A stretch of 64,000 bases of DNA from Caldilineaceae bacterium. Its GTDB lineage: Bacteria; Chloroflexota; Anaerolineae; Caldilineales; Caldilineaceae. The first letter of the stretch is position 1. Each line of letters begins with the position of its first letter. The stretch covers positions 1 through 64,000 of the forward strand of contig JACKBC010000035.1 in assembly GCA_020634755.1 (NCBI GenBank). The letters are read 5' to 3'. Positions 33,824 through 43,160 of the stretch are shown piece by piece. The notes under the pieces were generated by a model. The model was not told the DNA's origin. It did not search any database and worked only from the letters and a program-made list of their open reading frames with translations. The position numbers and the translations under genes were made by a program.

Positions 33824-35601
33824 AGTCATTACGACGGGTGATTCGCTATCTGTCACCCTACAAATTTTGGGCGGTGGGGGCTACACTGAGTCTGATTCTG
33901 GTTACGGCCATGAATTTGGTGACGCCACAACTGCTGCGCTGGGTAGTCGATGGTGGCATTACGGCCAAAGATGGCTGGGTAATTACCTGGGGGACGGCGG
34001 CGTTGGCTGTGGTGGCCATTGCACGCGGTATTTTCAATTTTACCCAAACCTTTTGGGGCGAGCAGGCGAGCCAAAGCGTGGCCTTTGATATGCGCAACGA
34101 ACTCTATGCCAAAATTCAGGGGCTGAGCTTTAGCTATCACGACCAGGCCCAAACGGGACAATTGATGACGCGCGCCACCAACGATGTGGATCTAGTGCGT
34201 CAGTTTATTGGCCAGGGGCTTTTTCAAGTGATCAACGCCGTGGTTATGGTCATTGGCAGTGCATCGGTGCTTCTGTGGATGAACTGGGAGCTGGGGCTGG
34301 TGACGCTGCTCACCGTACCCGCCATTGGTTTGGTGCTGGCCCAATTCGCTCGCAACATTCGGCCCATGTTTGGGATTATCCAGAAAAAGTTGGGTGGACT
34401 CAACTCGATTTTACAGGAGAATCTGGCCGGCATTCGCGTGGTCAAGGCCTTTGCCCGTTCAGGTTTTGAAGAAGACCGCTTTGAGAAAGCCAACACCGAT
34501 TATAAAGAGACCAACCTGGATTTTGTGCGCGCCGCTTCGGCATCATTCCCGCTGATTTTTCTCTTTTCTAATTTTGGCACCATTCTGATTCTGGGCTACG
34601 GTGGTTTTCAGGTCATTGGCAACCGGCTCAGCGTCGGTGAACTGGTGGCTTTCAACACATATCTCATGTTTCTGGTCCAGCCCATGATGACCATTGGCTT
34701 TGTCTCCAGCATTGTGATTCGGGCCGGCGTTAGCGCCGAGCGCATCTTTGAAGTGCTGGATGCAGCCAACGCCGTGGTAGACAACCCCAACGCACGTACG
34801 TTGCCCCCCGTGGTGGGCCGCGTTGAATTTGAAAATGTGCGCTTCCGCTATGTGGGGCAGGAGCAGGACGTGCTGGCCGGGGTCAGCTTTATTGCCGAGC
34901 CAGGCCAAACCGTGGCCATTTTGGGCTCGACTGGTTCGGGCAAAAGCACAATCATCAACCTGTTGCCCCGCTTCTACGACGTGACCGATGGCCGTGTGCT
35001 GGTAGATGGCCAGGATGTGCGTGAAGTGACGTTAGATAGCCTGCGCTCACAAATCGGCATTGTGCTGCAAGAGACCACGCTCTTCTCTGGCACCATTCGC
35101 GATAACATTGCGTATGGCCGCCCGGACGCCACCGACGAAGAAGTATTGGCGGCGGCCAAAGCCGCCCAGGCACACAACTTTATTCTGGAGCAGCCCAAAG
35201 GCTATGAAACTGAAGTTGGGGAGCGCGGCGTTGGTCTCAGCGGTGGCCAAAAGCAGCGCGTGGCCATTGCCCGCGCCCTGCTGCTTGATCCCCGCATCCT
35301 GATTTTGGATGATTCGACCAGCGCCGTCGATGCCGAGACTGAATATCAAATTCAGCAGGCGCTCGATAAGCTCATGGTGGGCCGCACCTCCTTTGTAATT
35401 GCCCAGCGCATTAGCACTGTGCGCAACGCCGGTCTGGTGCTGGTGCTGGACAAGGGACGTATTGCCGCCAGCGGTACGCACGAATCACTCATGATGGATT
35501 CGCCACTCTATGCTGAGATTGTGCAGTCACAGCTGCGGCAGGATACAGATGCCAAGGGACAAGTGATTGAGCAAGAGGCAGGCGAGCTTTCAACAATATA
35601 G
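33820..35601 (+). CDS. ABC exporter half-transporter, degenerate-site subunit
   Basis: A 593-residue type IV ABC exporter subunit: six membrane helices (residues ~1-310) and a C-terminal ATPase. Walker A is LGSTGSGKSTI, Q-loop GIVLQETTLFSGTIRDN, signature LSGGQKQRVAIARAL. The Walker B end is ILDDSTSAVD, with Asp where the catalytic Glu should be, and the switch is FVIAQRIST, with Gln for His. These are the substitutions of the degenerate site in heterodimeric exporters such as TM287/288 and BmrCD. The partner is the next gene (36 bp downstream). Substrates of such pairs are usually drugs or lipids; here unknown. Only a weak AAAGG precedes the ATG. Confidence 0.92.
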   Translation: MKSLRRVIRYLSPYKFWAVGATLSLILVTAMNLVTPQLLRWVVDGGITAKDGWVITWGTAALAVVAIARGIFNFTQTFWGEQASQSVAFDMRNELYAKIQGLSFSYHDQAQTGQLMTRATNDVDLVRQFIGQGLFQVINAVVMVIGSASVLLWMNWELGLVTLLTVPAIGLVLAQFARNIRPMFGIIQKKLGGLNSILQENLAGIRVVKAFARSGFEEDRFEKANTDYKETNLDFVRAASASFPLIFLFSNFGTILILGYGGFQVIGNRLSVGELVAFNTYLMFLVQPMMTIGFVSSIVIRAGVSAERIFEVLDAANAVVDNPNARTLPPVVGRVEFENVRFRYVGQEQDVLAGVSFIAEPGQTVAILGSTGSGKSTIINLLPRFYDVTDGRVLVDGQDVREVTLDSLRSQIGIVLQETTLFSGTIRDNIAYGRPDATDEEVLAAAKAAQAHNFILEQPKGYETEVGERGVGLSGGQKQRVAIARALLLDPRILILDDSTSAVDAETEYQIQQALDKLMVGRTSFVIAQRISTVRNAGLVLVLDKGRIAASGTHESLMMDSPLYAEIVQSQLRQDTDAKGQVIEQEAGELSTI

Positions 35602-35637
35602 TACGCAATTGCAATATGCACATTTTAAGGATAAATC

Positions 35638-37488
35638 ATGGGCTTTGGACGTGAAGGCTTTGAACGAGCCGCGAATTTAGACAATGAAAGTGCCGGCGAT
35701 GTGGGCGAAACGCTCCGTCGTCTGGTGGGCTATTTGTTGCCGCACAGGTACGCGCTGAGCATGTCAATGGTATCGATGGTGCTCAGCGCGGTGGCCTTGG
35801 CGGTGAGTCCCTTTATTGTGGCATATACGATTGACAATTATATATTGACAGGAGATGTAAACGGGCTCATCCGCATGCTGCTCGTGTTATTGGGCGCTTT
35901 TGCCATGCAATACCTGGGCTTCCGCGGCCAATTTTATTATGTGGGTATTATGGGCCAGGAAGTGATGGCGCGCATCCGCAGCGAAATCTTTGTGAAAGTT
36001 CAGAAACTCTCACTCAGCTATTTTGATAAGCACGACGCCGGCGATCTGATGAGCCGATTGGTCAACGATGTGGATGTACTCAATCAGTTTTTGAGCCAAG
36101 GGTTCGTCCAATTTATCGGCGGCATTGTGCGCATGATCTTTGTGGCTGTGGCCATGTTTTTGGTGGATTGGCGGCTGGCATTGGCCACCCTGATCGTGGT
36201 GCCCATGATGATTCTGGTCTCTACCTATCTATCGCGCCTGGCGCGCAAAGCTTTCCGCGAAAGCCGCGAATCGCTGGGCGACGTTTCCACCGAATTAGAG
36301 GAAGGCATTTCGGGCGTCAAAGTGGCGCAGGCATTTAACCGCAGCGAAGAGAATGTGCGCCACTTCCAGGAGCTAAACCGGCGCAACCGCGACGCCAACG
36401 TGGGGGCGGTCGGCGTCTCTTCGGCCTTTATGCCGGCCATGGAAGTGCTCAATGCGCTGGCCACCACCATTGTGGCCGGTTATGGTGGCTATCAGGCCAT
36501 TAGCGGCGCGATCAGTGTGGGCGTGGTGGTTGGCTTTCTTGAGTATGTGCGCCGCTTCTTCTTCCCCGTGCAGCAGATTGCCCAGCTTTGGGTGCTGGTG
36601 CAGTCGTCGCTGGCCGGGGCTGAACGTATTTTCCACTTGCTGGATGAGGAAGTTTCGCTTACGGATGCGCCGGGCGCGCAGCCCATGCCCGAAATTCAGG
36701 GCCGCATTGTTTTCGACAATGTGGAGTTTGAATATGACAAAGGTGAGCCGATCTTGCGGGGCATTAGCCTGACGGCCGAACCGGGACAGACCGTTGCCGT
36801 GGTTGGGCCCACCGGCGCCGGCAAGACCACGGTGATCAACTTGCTGAGCCGCTTCTACGATGTGACTGCCGGCCGCGTACTCATTGATGGTATTGACGTG
36901 CGAGACGTCACGCAAGATAGCCTGCGCCGGCAGATCGGCGTGGTGCTGCAAGACAACTTCCTCTTCTCCGGCACGGTGGCGGACAACATTCGCTATGGCC
37001 GGCTGGACGCCACCGATGAAGAGGTGGAGATTGCGGCGCGCACGGTGGGCGCGCACGGGTTTATCAGCGGTCTTGCCCAAGGCTATCAGACTGAACTGGG
37101 GGAGCGCGGCGGTAATCTTTCGCAGGGGCAGCGCCAGCTCATTAGCTTTGCCCGCGCCATTCTGGCCAACCCGCGCGTGCTGGTGCTGGATGAAGCCACC
37201 GCCAGCGTGGATACGCGCACCGAACTGGTGATCCAAGAAGCGCTCAAGAAGCTGCTGGCTGGCCGGACCAGTTTTGTGATTGCCCACCGCCTCAGCACCA
37301 TCCGCGACGCCGACCAGGTGCTGGTTATGGAGCAAGGCAAAATTGTTGAGCGCGGCACGCATGATGAATTGGTCGCCCGCGGCGGCGCCTATGCTCAGCT
37401 GCACGCCCGCCAATTCCGCGATGTGAGTACGATTGCGCTCAACGGCAGCGGGGTAAATGGGAAGGTGCGGGAGAAAGTAGAGGAGTAG
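35638..37488 (+). CDS. ABC exporter half-transporter, catalytic-site subunit
   Basis: A 616-residue partner of the preceding gene with an N-terminal ~30-residue cytosolic extension, six helices and an ATPase. Walker A is VGPTGAGKTTV, Q-loop VVLQDNFLFSGTV, Walker B VLVLDEATASVD with the catalytic Glu, switch FVIAHRLST with His. Its signature is LSQGQRQ rather than LSGGQ, and this signature faces the degenerate Walker site of the partner. The pair therefore forms one canonical and one degenerate ATP site, as in TM288. AAGGA lies 7 nt before the ATG. The C-terminus VREKVEE and stop run into a C/T minisatellite whose palindrome (37498-37551) may terminate the operon. Confidence 0.92.
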   Translation: MGFGREGFERAANLDNESAGDVGETLRRLVGYLLPHRYALSMSMVSMVLSAVALAVSPFIVAYTIDNYILTGDVNGLIRMLLVLLGAFAMQYLGFRGQFYYVGIMGQEVMARIRSEIFVKVQKLSLSYFDKHDAGDLMSRLVNDVDVLNQFLSQGFVQFIGGIVRMIFVAVAMFLVDWRLALATLIVVPMMILVSTYLSRLARKAFRESRESLGDVSTELEEGISGVKVAQAFNRSEENVRHFQELNRRNRDANVGAVGVSSAFMPAMEVLNALATTIVAGYGGYQAISGAISVGVVVGFLEYVRRFFFPVQQIAQLWVLVQSSLAGAERIFHLLDEEVSLTDAPGAQPMPEIQGRIVFDNVEFEYDKGEPILRGISLTAEPGQTVAVVGPTGAGKTTVINLLSRFYDVTAGRVLIDGIDVRDVTQDSLRRQIGVVLQDNFLFSGTVADNIRYGRLDATDEEVEIAARTVGAHGFISGLAQGYQTELGERGGNLSQGQRQLISFARAILANPRVLVLDEATASVDTRTELVIQEALKKLLAGRTSFVIAHRLSTIRDADQVLVMEQGKIVERGTHDELVARGGAYAQLHARQFRDVSTIALNGSGVNGKVREKVEE

Positions 37489-37497
37489 GGAGTGGAA

Positions 37498-37551
37498 AAG
37501 TAGCGGAGTGGAGGAGCAGAGAAGTCGCTCGCCTCCTCCACTCCGCTACTT
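37498..37551. terminator. 19-bp hairpin made of minisatellite words
   Basis: AAGTAGCGGAGTGGAGGAG (37498-37516) and its exact complement (37533-37551) with a 16-nt loop, followed by CTTGAT. It lies between the ABC exporter operon and the PCMT gene on the same strand. Confidence 0.7.
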
Positions 37552-37564
37552 CTTGATAGACAAC

Positions 37565-38848
37565 ATGAACGATGCACAGGCCGACCAGCTAAACCACAAC
37601 CTGGTCCAAAAACTAATTGAACTGAATCACATTGAATCTGATGCCGTGGCGGCGGCTTTTTTGGCGACGCCACGGCGTTTTTTTGCCCCGAATGTAGCGC
37701 TGGCCGAGGCGTACGAGAATCGGGCGTTGCCGCTTAAACAGGCTGAAAACGCCTGGCTCAGCTCGATTTCGCAACCGTCTATGATCGCCATTATGTTGGA
37801 GCAACTTGCACTCCAGCCCGGCATGCAAGTGCTGGAAATTGGCGCCGGCTCGGGCTATAACGCCGCGCTCATGGCGCATCTGGTGGGCAAAAAGGGCCAC
37901 ATTACTACGTTAGACATTGACCAAGATCTGGTGGATGGGGCGCGCGCCAATCTGGCCGCGGCGGGGGTGCGCAATGTGGATGTGGTTTGTGCAGACGGCG
38001 GACTAGGATACGCTGTGGGCGCACCCTATGACCGCATCATTCTCACCGTGGGCGCGGCGGATATAAGTCCGTACTGGGTGGCGCAACTTGTGCCGGGTGG
38101 TCGACTGCTGCTGCCGCTGGAACTCTACATGCGGCAACTTTCGGTGGCGTTTGACAAAGTTGAAAATGCTGCCGGCGCACACCTGGAGAGCCAGTCCGTG
38201 CAGGATTGCGCGTTTATTCGGTTGCGCGGCGTGTATGCGGCGCCGGACGTAGCGGCCTTAGAAATGGCGCCGGGGATCGACCTATTTACCAATAGCGATG
38301 CCGTATGCGCTCTTTCCGAGCAAATATTGACGTGGCTACAACGGCCGCCGTTCGATTGGCCAACCGGGGTGGAAATTACAACGCGGGATTTTTGGCGCGG
38401 CCTTTCGCTGTGGCTGATGCTGCATGAACCAGAGATTTCTGGCCTGCGCATTACGGAGCGGGCTAGTCGCTCCATACAGGGATTTGCCGGGCAATTCTTG
38501 GCTGAAAGTGCAGGCGTCGTAACGGCTTCAATTTTGTGCGGACAGCATGGCATGGCAGCCCTGTTGCAAGCGCATCCAACGGCTGTCGAACGTGATGAAG
38601 CGCTTGATCCGCAGCCGGTTGAGCTGATTGTGCGCCAGCTGGGGACGGATGAGTCAGTCGCATGGCGGCTGGTCTCGCTCGTGCAGGCGTGGGAGATGGC
38701 CGAGCGGCCCACGACAGAACGGCTGCGCTTGATGGCCTATCCCAAAAGCATGGAGCCGCCGGAGATAAATGGATTTTTGATTGAGAAGCCGGAAACCTGG
38801 CTCGTGCTGGAATGGAGAGAGGTCGCTGCGCCAGCAACAAATGGCTGA
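37565..38848 (+). CDS. Protein-L-isoaspartate methyltransferase-like, C-terminally extended
   Basis: A 427-residue protein; PCMTs are ~210 residues. The N-terminal half is a PCMT-type SAM methyltransferase: RRFFAPNVALAEAYENRALPL, SSISQPSMIAIMLEQL (the family's ISAPHMxA active-site region, here without the His), motif I VLEIGAGSGYNAALMAHLV, TLDIDQDLVDGARANL, and VGAADISPYWVAQLVPGGRLLLPL. Repair of isoaspartyl residues by SAM is the family role. Residues ~225-427 form an extension ending EKPETWLVLEWREVA that I do not recognise. PCMT-like proteins with such tails occur beside peptide-modification genes, but none is nearby. A frame opens at 37508 within repeat sequence; I start at MNDAQADQ, where homology begins. 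Confidence 0.82.
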   Translation: MNDAQADQLNHNLVQKLIELNHIESDAVAAAFLATPRRFFAPNVALAEAYENRALPLKQAENAWLSSISQPSMIAIMLEQLALQPGMQVLEIGAGSGYNAALMAHLVGKKGHITTLDIDQDLVDGARANLAAAGVRNVDVVCADGGLGYAVGAPYDRIILTVGAADISPYWVAQLVPGGRLLLPLELYMRQLSVAFDKVENAAGAHLESQSVQDCAFIRLRGVYAAPDVAALEMAPGIDLFTNSDAVCALSEQILTWLQRPPFDWPTGVEITTRDFWRGLSLWLMLHEPEISGLRITERASRSIQGFAGQFLAESAGVVTASILCGQHGMAALLQAHPTAVERDEALDPQPVELIVRQLGTDESVAWRLVSLVQAWEMAERPTTERLRLMAYPKSMEPPEINGFLIEKPETWLVLEWREVAAPATNG

Positions 38849-38934
38849 GGCCACGGTTGTAAGGGCTGAGGATCTGGCGCCGGGCATCGCAATCTTCGTT
38901 GGTTGAATGGCCTTGAGGGTTGAATGGAACGAAT

Positions 38935-40308
38935 ATGACGGAATCAAAGTCAAATGTTGTGGCAACTGCCGTCATCGGCACGGGCCATTTTGCCACCGCC
39001 GTGGTGACACAAGCGGAATCGATTGCGCAATTGAACGTGCCGGTCGTGGTGGATATTGATGTGGAGGCCGCCCAGCTTGCCTTTGCGCGTGCGGGTGTGG
39101 ATGCGGCCGAAATGGTGATCTGCGAAAGTCGGGCCGCGGCGCTTGCGGCCATGGCGCAGCAGAAGCGCGTCATTTTGCCCGCCGCCGACTTGTTGATGGA
39201 TTTGCCCGTAGATGTGGTGGTTGAATCGACCGGGGCGCCGGAAGCGGGGGCGCGCCATGCCTTGGCGGCCATTGCGCATGGCAAACATGTGGTCATGGTG
39301 AGCAAAGAGACTGACGCCGTGGTGGGGCCCATCCTGGCGCAGCGGGCGCGTGCGGCAGGCGTTGTGTATACACCGACCGCTGGCGACCAGCACGGGTTGC
39401 TGATTGAACTGGTAGAGTGGGCGCGCCGATTGGGCTTAGACGTGCTGTGTGGCGGCAAGGCGCGCGATGCAGAGTTCGTGTATGATGGCGACGCGCGCAC
39501 GGTTGTTTGCGGGCGTCAGGCGATTGCGTTGACGGCGGACGACTGGCGATGGCTGCAACCGATTCCACCGGACAGCGCCGCTGAGTTTGTGGCGGGGCGG
39601 CAGGCGGCGCTGGTCGCGCTCCCGCAGGTGGGCGGCTTTGACCTGGTGGAAATGGCCATTGCGGCCAATTATGCCGATCTATGGCCGGACGTGGCGGCCA
39701 CCCACACCCCGGCGCTGCACATTGCCGAACTGCCCGAAGTTTTTTGCCCGGTGGAAATGGGTGGCATTCTGCATCGGCGCGGCGTCATCGAATGCGTGAC
39801 TTGCTTGCGCCAGCCCCATGAGGCCGGATTAGGCGGCGGTGTTTTCGTTGTGGTGGCCTGCACCAACGACTATTCGCGTCACATTTTGCACACCAAGGGG
39901 CTGATTGCCAACAGCCGCGGCAGTGCCGCCGTTATCTATCGGCCGTATCACCTATGCGGGGTGGAAACGCCCACAACCATTCTGCGCGCCGGGCAGTTGG
40001 GCCTGGGCAGCAGCATAACCCTGCCCGCGCCGCGCGTGGATGTGGTGGCGGAAATGCGCCGCGACATCCGCATGCATGAACGGGTCGGGAATGACCACAG
40101 CCCCGATTTGCTGGCGTTGATGCAGCCGGCTGCGCCGGTGGGCCAGGCCAATCCGCTGCCCTTGCACATGGCGAATGGAAACCTGTTGCGCAGCGATGTG
40201 GATGCTGGTTCTCTGCTGCTGACCCAGCACGTAGCCGAGCCGGACGGCTCAACGCTATGGCCACTGCGGCGAGCACAGGATGCGCACTTTGGGCTGACCA
40301 TGGACTAA
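38935..40308 (+). CDS. COG4091-like NAD(P)-binding dehydrogenase with SAF domain
   Basis: A 457-residue protein annotated in relatives as predicted homoserine dehydrogenase with a C-terminal SAF domain. The Rossmann start is TAVIGTGHFATAVVTQA, followed by VVVDIDVEAAQLA, VVESTGAPEAGARHALAAIAHGKHVVMVSKETDAVVG and TPTAGDQHGLLIELVEWARRLGL. The C-terminal SAF-like part (~residues 360-450) contains ILRAGQLGLGSSITLPAPRVDVVA. Relatives lie in sugar-acid operons, and some have been linked to branched sugar or apionate oxidation, so true homoserine oxidation is doubtful. ATG at 38935 is chosen; an in-frame TTG lies at 38920. The MFS transporter and rhamnonate-dehydratase-like genes follow on the same strand, so a shared catabolic role is plausible. 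Confidence 0.75.
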   Translation: MTESKSNVVATAVIGTGHFATAVVTQAESIAQLNVPVVVDIDVEAAQLAFARAGVDAAEMVICESRAAALAAMAQQKRVILPAADLLMDLPVDVVVESTGAPEAGARHALAAIAHGKHVVMVSKETDAVVGPILAQRARAAGVVYTPTAGDQHGLLIELVEWARRLGLDVLCGGKARDAEFVYDGDARTVVCGRQAIALTADDWRWLQPIPPDSAAEFVAGRQAALVALPQVGGFDLVEMAIAANYADLWPDVAATHTPALHIAELPEVFCPVEMGGILHRRGVIECVTCLRQPHEAGLGGGVFVVVACTNDYSRHILHTKGLIANSRGSAAVIYRPYHLCGVETPTTILRAGQLGLGSSITLPAPRVDVVAEMRRDIRMHERVGNDHSPDLLALMQPAAPVGQANPLPLHMANGNLLRSDVDAGSLLLTQHVAEPDGSTLWPLRRAQDAHFGLTMD

Positions 40309-40528
40309 CGCGTCGCCAGCCCAATACCGCTACTTGGCGCAAAATCGCTATTTGGCGCAGACGTGGTGAGCGCTATGCCAATAGTGAGTCTAAAGCGCGC
40401 CCCACAGGGGCAAAATAGCCGCTTATTATGCGCTCATAAGCATTTGCAGATTATCCCCCTAACCCAAAGCGCGTTACAATTGGTGGATACACAATTCCCT
40501 TGATCTCCATGAAAGTGAAATAAACCCG

Positions 40529-41833
40529 ATGGCTCAAAAGTCTCCCCAATCTTCTGCTGCCCAAAAACACGATCCATACGCCGCATTCCGCATTCCCAAT
40601 TATCGCTTATATGTCCTGGGCTGGTTTATTGCCATGTTGGGCACGCGCATTCAAAGCATTGCCATTGGCTGGGACATGTATCAGCGCACCGGCGAGGCCC
40701 TTTCACTGGGCCTGGTGGGCCTGGCGCAAGCGCTGCCTACCATGCTGCTGGCGCTGCCTGCCGGCTATTTGGCCGACCGCTTTGACCGACCGCGTTTGGT
40801 CATGATTAGCTTGGTCGCCATGACTTGTACTTCTTTGGGGCTGGCCGCCCTATCGTATGCGGGCGGCTCGAATTTCTGGATGTACGTGCTGCTGGCACTG
40901 GATGCCTCCGCCGTGATGATTGGCCGCCCGGCGCGCGTGGCGCTGTTGCCCCAACTCGTGCCCAAAGAGGTGTTCCCCAATGCTGTGACTTGGAATACCA
41001 GCATGATGCAGATTAGCGGTGTGTTGGGGCCGGCATTGGGCGGCATTGTCATTGTCTACAGCGTACCGATGGCCTATGTGATTACGGCGTCCACTTCGCT
41101 CTGGTTTGCGCTCAATCTGTGGCGGTTTGACTTTCAACCCGACGAGCGCAAAAGCGACACCGTATCCTTCCAGACGCTGGTGGCGGGCATCAAATTTGTG
41201 CGTGATGCCAAGCTGATCTTGACCATGATCACGCTGGATCTCTTTGGCGTGCTGCTGGGCGGAGCGGTCTATTTGTTGCCGATTTACGCCAAAGACATTT
41301 TGCAAGTGGGCGAAATTGGCTTTAGCTGGCTGCGGGCGGCGCCTGCCGTGGGTGCGTTTGTCATGGCCATTCTCATGGTCTATCTGCCGCCCATGAAGAA
41401 GGCCGGGTGGGGGTTGCTGTGGGCGGTGGCCGGCTTTGGCGTGGCGACCATCATTTTTGGGGTTTCTACCAATTTCTGGCTCTCCTTTGCCATGCTTTTC
41501 TTCACCGGCGCCTTTGATAATGTGAGCATGGTGGTGCGCCAGACCATGCAGCAGTTGCTTACGCCCGACGAGATGCGCGGCCGCGTCTCCGCCGTGACCA
41601 GTGTCTTTGTCGGCGCTTCGAATGAATTAGGCGGCCTTGAATCGGGCGTTGTGGCCCAATATTTTGGCCCAGTTCTGTCGGTGGTCAGCGGCGGCATTGG
41701 TACGCTCGTTGTGGTGGCGGTCACGGCCTGGCTTTCACCTGGCTTGCGGGCCCTGGGCCGCATGGAAGATGCGCAACCGGTGGCCGTGAGCGCGGCTGGT
41801 GCGAAGCCTGCGGCGGCGCCGACCGGTGATTAA
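40529..41833 (+). CDS. MFS transporter (EntS/DHA3-like)
   Basis: A 434-residue, 12-helix major-facilitator protein. The N-terminus has NYRLYVLGWFIAMLGTRIQSIAIGWDMYQRTGEALSLGLVGLAQALP, then loop 2-3 GYLADRFDRPRLVMIS (the GxLaDrxdRrr signature) and AVMIGRPARVALLPQLVPKEVFPNAVTWNTS, all typical of the EntS/MdfA-like DHA3 exporter group. The second half begins near residue 230 (LTMITLDLFGVLLGGAVYLLP). It is likely a proton-driven exporter in the cytoplasmic membrane; the substrate is unknown. The dehydratase gene lies 93 bp downstream past a hairpin. Confidence 0.9.
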   Translation: MAQKSPQSSAAQKHDPYAAFRIPNYRLYVLGWFIAMLGTRIQSIAIGWDMYQRTGEALSLGLVGLAQALPTMLLALPAGYLADRFDRPRLVMISLVAMTCTSLGLAALSYAGGSNFWMYVLLALDASAVMIGRPARVALLPQLVPKEVFPNAVTWNTSMMQISGVLGPALGGIVIVYSVPMAYVITASTSLWFALNLWRFDFQPDERKSDTVSFQTLVAGIKFVRDAKLILTMITLDLFGVLLGGAVYLLPIYAKDILQVGEIGFSWLRAAPAVGAFVMAILMVYLPPMKKAGWGLLWAVAGFGVATIIFGVSTNFWLSFAMLFFTGAFDNVSMVVRQTMQQLLTPDEMRGRVSAVTSVFVGASNELGGLESGVVAQYFGPVLSVVSGGIGTLVVVAVTAWLSPGLRALGRMEDAQPVAVSAAGAKPAAAPTGD

Positions 41834-41844
41834 GTGTGTAGTGA

Positions 41845-41904
41845 TTGGTAATTGGTGGCTGGTAGTTGGCGATCAGTCACCAATTGCCAGCCACCAATTA
41901 CCAA
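41845..41904. terminator. 25-bp hairpin of G/T minisatellite words
   Basis: The arm 41845-41869 (TTGGTAATTGGTGGCTGG then TAGTTGG) pairs with 41880-41904 across a 10-nt loop, with two G.U positions. It shares words with 12778-12945 and 57551-57729. It sits between the MFS stop and the ribosome site of the dehydratase, so it could separate the two transcripts. Confidence 0.65.
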
Positions 41905-41925
41905 CAACATCCAAAGGAGGAAACT

Positions 41926-43110
41926 ATGCAAATTGACGCAGTTCGCATCTTGAAAATGAGTGGCGCCATGCAGCATGATGGCCAGTTCTGGGAGGAGCGG
42001 CTGGTGCGCCCGGTGGATATTTACCCCGAACATAAGGTGGAAGTGCAGCGCATCGACAAGGCTGATTCCAATGCGAGCCACATTACGGCCTGGTTTGTGC
42101 GTATTGAAACCGATGCAGGCGTCTATGGCATCGGCGGCCCATTTTCGGAAGATCAGGCGTATATCATCGGCAAACAGCTGGCGCCGCTGCTCATCGGTCA
42201 CGACGCGTTGGCCACTGAGCGCATTTGGGATCGCATGTATCGTTTTATGGTTCACGGGCGCAAGGGTGTGGTCATGCAGGCCATTAGCTCGGTGGACTGT
42301 GCGCTGTGGGATTTAAAAGGCAAGGCGCTCAATGCGCCGGTCTGTCAGCTTTTGGGTGGCCCCATCCGTACGGAAATACCGGCCTACGCCAGCATGTTTG
42401 GCCATTCGCTGGACCCGGAACTGGTGCAGGAGCGCGTGCAGCAGCTTGTGGAGCAGGGCTATCGCGCCACCAAATGGTTCTTCCGCGACGGCCCCACCGA
42501 TGGCAAAGCGGGCATCGAGCGCAACATGCGGCTGGTGCGCACCCTGCGCGAGTCGGCCGGTCCCGATGTGGATATTATGCTCGACTGCTGGATGAGCTGG
42601 GACGTGCCTTACACCATTCAAATGGCGGCGCGCATGGAAGAGTTTGCCCCGCGCTGGATCGAAGAGCCGGTGCTGCCGGACAAAATCGAACAGTACGCCG
42701 AAATCCGGCGCAACGTACGCATTCCCATCTCCGGCGGTGAGCACGAGTATACGCGCTGGGGGCTCAAGGCGCTTATGGATGCCGGCGCCTGTGACGTCTA
42801 TCAGCCCGATATTTACTGGGCCGGCGGCATCTCCGAAATGCAGAAGATCATTGCGCTGGCCTCCGCCTATGACGTGCCGGTGATCCCCCACGGCCATTCG
42901 ACGCCCGCTTCGGCCCACGTCATTGCGGCCTGGCCAGAGACCACCTGTCCACTGCTCGAGTATCTGCTCAAGTGGAACGAGATTCACCAGCACTTCCTCA
43001 AAACGCCGCTCAAGCCCATCAACGGTGTGGTGACCGTGCCAACCACGCCTGGTCTGGGCATGGAGTTGGATGAGGACAAGATGGAAAGCCATGAAGAAGT
43101 AACGTTTTAA
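41926..43110 (+). CDS. L-rhamnonate dehydratase-like enolase-superfamily enzyme
   Basis: A 394-residue enolase-superfamily enzyme closest in motif pattern to RhmD, which dehydrates L-rhamnonate to 2-keto-3-deoxy-L-rhamnonate. Metal ligands are Asp in VDIMLDCWMSWDV, Glu in WIEEPVLPD and Glu in ISGGEHEY; the catalytic His is in VIPHGHSTPA. The C-terminal PLLEYLLKWNEIHQHFLKTPL is a RhmD trademark, as is the N-terminal long loop before ASHITAWFVRIETD. AAAGGAGG lies 5 nt before the ATG, one of the strongest ribosome sites in the window; the frame upstream of it is minisatellite. A relative acid sugar such as lyxonate or mannonate is possible. Confidence 0.85.
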   Translation: MQIDAVRILKMSGAMQHDGQFWEERLVRPVDIYPEHKVEVQRIDKADSNASHITAWFVRIETDAGVYGIGGPFSEDQAYIIGKQLAPLLIGHDALATERIWDRMYRFMVHGRKGVVMQAISSVDCALWDLKGKALNAPVCQLLGGPIRTEIPAYASMFGHSLDPELVQERVQQLVEQGYRATKWFFRDGPTDGKAGIERNMRLVRTLRESAGPDVDIMLDCWMSWDVPYTIQMAARMEEFAPRWIEEPVLPDKIEQYAEIRRNVRIPISGGEHEYTRWGLKALMDAGACDVYQPDIYWAGGISEMQKIIALASAYDVPVIPHGHSTPASAHVIAAWPETTCPLLEYLLKWNEIHQHFLKTPLKPINGVVTVPTTPGLGMELDEDKMESHEEVTF

Positions 43111-43117
43111 AGACTGG

Positions 43118-43160
43118 CGCTAAGGGGAATGGCGATAGTTGATTCCTCATCCCCTTAGCG
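43118..43160. terminator. Hairpin after the rhamnonate dehydratase-like gene
   Basis: CGCTAAGGGG (43118-43127) and CCCCTTAGCG (43151-43160), perfect 10 bp, 23-nt loop, 8 bp past the stop. The rest of the 242-bp gap holds no gene. Confidence 0.5.

Noticed and set aside
36373..37413. A 346-codon minus-strand frame opposite the second ABC subunit
   Set aside because: The sense strand encodes complete ABC motifs; the antisense frame encodes none.
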